Source: Bacteroidota bacterium
Lineage (GTDB): Bacteria > Bacteroidota > Ignavibacteria > Ignavibacteriales > Melioribacteraceae
Direction: 5' to 3'
Assembly: GCA_021812745.1 (NCBI GenBank)
Contig: JAKAMS010000018.1
Coordinates: 1-15,861 of the forward strand
Length of the DNA: 15,861 nt
The notes below the pieces were generated by a model, which saw only the letters and a list, made by a program, of their open reading frames with translations, did no database searches and was not told the origin of the DNA. A program made the position numbers and the translations under genes. The first letter of the stretch is position 1. Every line of letters starts with the position of its first letter. Below, piece by piece: positions 14,844-15,861 of this stretch.

Positions 14844-14863
14844 GAAAATGTAAAAAATATTTT

Positions 14864-14884
14864 TGCTAAAAAAATTTTTTGGCA
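14864..14884. other. Imperfect inverted repeat in the recG/ATP-grasp gap
   Basis: TGCTAAAAAA (14864-14873) and TTTTTTGGCA (14875-14884) form a nearly symmetric element with one base between the arms and one non-Watson-Crick position. It could act as a weak recG terminator on the - strand, but the stem is almost all A-T and has no proper loop. It may simply reflect AT-rich composition. Confidence 0.25.
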
Positions 14885-14917
14885 CGATGAGTGTTGTAAG
14901 AAAATTTTTGGAACTGC

Positions 14918-15861
14918 TCAGGCTATCTGGGCAAGATGAATGTGCTGGGAATAATTTTCTTGTAAAGTTTTTTTGATCAGAGAATTGTCCTGATGAGTCA
15001 GCAACGGATCACCCGCTATGATTTTAAAAGCAGTATCGCGTGCATCAAATAAAATTTTCGAATCTTCAATTATGTTCGCATATTTCAACTCAGGCAATCC
15101 GCTTTGCTGAGTTCCAAAAATATTTCCGGGACCGCGAAGTTTCATGTCAATTTCGGAAAGATCAAATCCGCTTGTGTACTTAACCATTGAGTTAAGACGG
15201 ATAACTGTTTTATTCTTTTCAATTTGTTCCGGAGAAAGGAAATCGAAATTAAAATTGAATTGATTTGATTTGACTGCGAGCTCGTCTTTAGTAACAAGAA
15301 TGCAGTACGCCTGCTTCTCGCTTCTGCCGACTCTTCCTCTCAATTGATGGAGTTGAGACAATCCGAAGCGGAATGCATCATTAATCACAATAATGTTAGC
15401 GTCCGGTATATCAATTCCGACCTCAATTACCGTGGTTGAAACGAGTACGTCGTATTTTCCTGCCGCAAAATCGAACATTATTTTTTCTTTCTCTTTCCAA
15501 TTCATTCTGCCGTGAATTAGACACAATCGTAAATCTTTTAATTGATTGCTGCTCAATTCTTCAAAATATTTTTGTGCGGCTTTGAGTTCTATCTTCTCGG
15601 ATTCTTCCACAAGCGGATAAACTAAAAATGTTTGGTAGCCGTCCTTAGCTTTAGTTCTTATGAAGTCGTAAATCTCCGGTAGTTTCTTCTCGCCCCGCAA
15701 AATTGTTTTAATCGGTTTTCTATTCTTTGGCATCTGGTCAATAACTGAAACATCAAGATCGCCGTAGAGAGTCATAGTTAATGTTCTGGGAATTGGTGTA
15801 GCTGTCATAATAAGAACATCTGCTTGCAAACCTTTTTGAACGAGAGTAGAACGCTGCATAA
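14918..15861 (-). CDS. recG: ATP-dependent DNA helicase RecG, C-terminal part
   Basis: The frame runs off the right edge of the window: the Met at 15859 is internal, being the residue before QRSTL in the family's RFGVxQRSTL block. About 314 of roughly 700 residues are present. Recognised parts are TATPIPRTLTMTLYGDLDVS (helicase motif III region), the second RecA-like domain with LIHGRMNWKEKE and VSTTVIEVGIDIPDAN (motifs IV-V), QLHQLRGRVGRS (motif VI with its arginine fingers), and the RecG C-terminal region with LRGPGNIFGTQQSGLPE. RecG remodels stalled replication forks and Holliday junctions in the cytoplasm. It lies upstream of the ATP-grasp operon on the same strand with no convincing terminator between them, so some read-through is possible. 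Confidence 0.96.
   Translation of the reverse strand, partial: MQRSTLVQKGLQADVLIMTATPIPRTLTMTLYGDLDVSVIDQMPKNRKPIKTILRGEKKLPEIYDFIRTKAKDGYQTFLVYPLVEESEKIELKAAQKYFEELSSNQLKDLRLCLIHGRMNWKEKEKIMFDFAAGKYDVLVSTTVIEVGIDIPDANIIVINDAFRFGLSQLHQLRGRVGRSEKQAYCILVTKDELAVKSNQFNFNFDFLSPEQIEKNKTVIRLNSMVKYTSGFDLSEIDMKLRGPGNIFGTQQSGLPELKYANIIEDSKILFDARDTAFKIIAGDPLLTHQDNSLIKKTLQENYSQHIHLAQIA

Overview
The window is a dense, AT-rich bacterial chromosome segment (roughly 35-40 % GC by eye) from a Gram-negative organism. LPS-assembly genes, a SPOR lipoprotein, a TAnnTTTG-type promoter motif and the styles of the protein families point to the Bacteroidota/Chlorobiota/Ignavibacteriota group; Ignavibacteria is my best guess, by inference only. 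I see no rRNA, tRNA, CRISPR array, insertion sequence or prophage.

Left part, + strand (1-10841): a tightly packed run of genes with gaps of 0-30 bases. In order these are a 7TM-HD phosphohydrolase (PgpH-like, 5' end outside the window), a XerD-type tyrosine recombinase, a lipoprotein with a SPOR domain and a beta-propeller-like body, an MsbA-like ABC exporter, a WaaL-type O-antigen ligase carrying a beta-propeller-like insert of about 290 residues, a WaaE-like glycosyltransferase, NAD kinase and an exported single-cysteine thioredoxin-like protein. After a 101-base gap comes a small membrane protein. The middle of this run looks like an LPS/lipid-glycan assembly block: flipping by the exporter, glycan transfer by the ligase, sugar addition by the glycosyltransferase.

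Junction (10842-10931): a strong bidirectional terminator hairpin separates the two convergent transcription units. It is followed by a second perfect hairpin and a third small one that overlaps the last codon region of kamA.

Right part, - strand (14801-10930): a compact four-gene operon, in transcription order ATP-grasp ligase A, ATP-grasp ligase B (4-base ATGA overlap), GNAT acetyltransferase (23-base overlap) and a lysine 2,3-aminomutase-like radical SAM enzyme (26-base gap). The aminomutase keeps both lysine-binding aspartates and the PLP lysine but has lost the whole zinc site and carries an Asn/Gly/Ser repeat tail. The two ligases belong to the D-Ala-D-Ala ligase superfamily but have altered substrate-pocket positions. 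Together they suggest a pathway that makes beta-lysine and condenses and/or acetylates it into a small amide. This is the best candidate for an undescribed system in the window. Upstream on the same strand is the C-terminal half of RecG, cut by the window end.
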